Part shown: piece after piece, positions 63,056 to 64,000 of the stretch
Position numbering within the stretch: the stretch's first letter is position 1
How the letters are laid out: the number at the start of each line of letters is the position of its first letter
Assembly (NCBI RefSeq): GCF_030466625.1
Contig: NZ_JADEVT010000001.1
Location: 1-64,000, forward strand
DNA: 64,000 bases
Source of the DNA: Nocardioides sp. ChNu-153
GTDB taxonomy: Bacteria; Actinomycetota; Actinomycetes; Propionibacteriales; Nocardioidaceae
Reading direction: 5' to 3'
Made by a program: the position numbers and the translations under genes
Notes under the pieces: generated by a model
What the model was told of the DNA's origin: nothing
What the model saw: only the letters and a program-made list of their open reading frames with translations
Databases searched by the model: none

Positions 63056-64000
63056 GAGAGGGACTCCTTGCGGGTGATGAGCAGGTTGCCGAAGCGGTCG
63101 ACCTCGGCGCGGAAGCCGGGGTGCAGCGGGACGGTCGAGCTGAACTCCTCGACGATCGCCGGGCCGGTCACGACGTCGCCGGCGCCGAGCTGCGCGCGGG
63201 CGACGACGGGCGCGTCGTACCAGTCGTCGAAGTAGACGCGGCGGGTGCCGGTGACGGCGCCCTCGGCGCCGCTGCCGCCAGCGATCTCGCGCAGCTCGGG
63301 CTTGCGGATCGGGCCGATGCCGGAGACGCGGAGGTTGACCCACTCCACCGGCTGCGAGGAGTCGCCGCGGAAGTCGTAGCCGTAGAGCTTGTGGTGCTCG
63401 GCGTGGAAGGCGTCCGCGACGGCCTCGACGAGCGCGTCGTCGACGGGGCCCTCGGGCACCGGCACGCGGACCTCGAAGGCCTGGCCGACGTAGCGCAGGT
63501 CGGCGGATCGCACGAACTGGCGCTCGGCCGGCTCGAAGCCCTCCCGGGCCAGGGCCTCGTCGGCCTCGGCGGCCAGCGACGCGAGCAGCTTCTCGACGCG
63601 CGGGCGGTCGAGGTCGTCGTGCTTGCTGATCGCCGTCTGGACGTAGTCGTTGCGCACGTCGACGGTGAGCAGCCCGTACGCCGAGGTGTTGCCCGGGTTG
63701 AGCGGCACGATGACGCCCTCGAGGCCCAGGATGTCGACGAGGCGGCAGGCGAGCAGCGAGCCGGAGCCGCCGAACGTGACCATGTGGAAGTCGCGGGCGT
63801 CGAGCCCGCGCTTGACCGTGACCTGGCGCAGCGCGTTGGCCTGGTTCCAGGCCGAGATCTCGAGGATGCCGTCCGCGGCCTCCTCGACGCCGAGGCCGAG
63901 CTTGCCGGCCACGTCGGTGATGCCGGCGCGGGCCGCGTCCACGTCGAGCGGGATCTCGCCGCCCAGCAGGTGCGGGGGGATGCGGCCGAGCAGCACGTGC
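63052..64000 (-). CDS. Hydantoinase A / oxoprolinase subunit, C-terminal part (5' end outside window)
   Basis: About 316 C-terminal residues of a HyuA-type ATPase subunit (full members near 680-700). Visible family parts: HMVTFGGSGSLLACRLVDIL, VPLNPGNTSAYGLLTVDVRN, FVRSADLRYVGQAFEVRVPV, LYGYDFRGD and the late GPAIVEEFSSTVPLHPGF then DRFGNLLI. The ATP-binding N-terminal half lies beyond base 64000. Works with the next gene; promoter and any further upstream partners of the cluster are not in view. Confidence 0.93.
   Translation of the reverse strand, partial: HVLLGRIPPHLLGGEIPLDVDAARAGITDVAGKLGLGVEEAADGILEISAWNQANALRQVTVKRGLDARDFHMVTFGGSGSLLACRLVDILGLEGVIVPLNPGNTSAYGLLTVDVRNDYVQTAISKHDDLDRPRVEKLLASLAAEADEALAREGFEPAERQFVRSADLRYVGQAFEVRVPVPEGPVDDALVEAVADAFHAEHHKLYGYDFRGDSSQPVEWVNLRVSGIGPIRKPELREIAGGSGAEGAVTGTRRVYFDDWYDAPVVARAQLGAGDVVTGPAIVEEFSSTVPLHPGFRAEVDRFGNLLITRKESLS

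Noticed and set aside
1..64000. Mobile island or prophage
   Set aside because: No transposase, integrase, phage or conjugation gene was seen, and the tRNA-Tyr gene has no flanking integrase or duplicated 3' end.

Overview
The window is very GC-rich, densely coded DNA with strong G/C third-position bias, many GTG starts and GTGA/ATGA overlaps. These traits, a 14-subunit-type nuo operon followed by a polyprenyl diphosphate synthase gene, a DUF5709 protein, a class E sortase and PucR/DUF202 families all point to a high-GC actinobacterium. A Nocardioides-like member of the Nocardioidaceae is my best guess (inference). It looks chromosomal: I found no transposase, integrase, phage gene, plasmid function or CRISPR array.

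Left part (1-10.5 kb): the distal end of the respiratory complex I operon (nuoG 3' end, then nuoHIJKLMN), ending in a trans-polyprenyl diphosphate synthase that probably makes the menaquinone side chain. A 77-bp tandem repeat with internal inverted arms follows. Next (10.5-22 kb) come a divergent STAS / HATPase partner-switch pair, a Tat-exported PhoX-type phosphatase, a RarD-type permease, a four-gene sulfate ABC importer with a palindrome-rich promoter region, two DUF202 membrane proteins and a large secreted beta-propeller/Ig-like protein.

Middle (22-44 kb): YajQ, tRNA-Tyr(GTA), an oxidoreductase, an N-terminally cut EXLDI-type protein, a DrrAB-like ABC exporter, two small membrane proteins, then a cytosine-salvage locus (PucR regulator diverging from a fungal-type cytosine deaminase and a CodB-like permease) next to a PsiD/PSD-like pyruvoyl decarboxylase. 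A LysE exporter, a secreted fibronectin-III protein, a dense cluster of palindromic repeats (34.8-35.2 kb), a PNPOx-fold protein, MarR and TetR regulators with a divergent MFS exporter, a sortase, an unrecognised 525-residue protein, a decayed alpha/beta hydrolase, a uracil-DNA glycosylase-like protein and a GH13 enzyme follow.

Right part: 44.6-52.1 kb is a glycan-assembly cassette, five tightly overlapping glycosyltransferase genes plus a convergent GT4 and a WcbI-like protein. After an ABC ATPase, a lipoprotein and an SDR, the last 9 kb (54.9 kb to the window edge) is a leftward gene cluster: HyuA, HyuB, NmrA-like reductase, class III CoA-transferase, carbamate kinase, barbiturase/cyanurate-hydrolase-type ring-opening amidohydrolase and a fused AccDA-like carboxyltransferase. 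Together these look like a catabolic route for a cyclic ureide in which a ring is opened, the carbamoyl group is turned into ATP by carbamate kinase and the acid is activated as a CoA thioester. This combination is the best candidate for an undescribed system in the window; the 5' end of HyuA and any further genes lie beyond the right edge.
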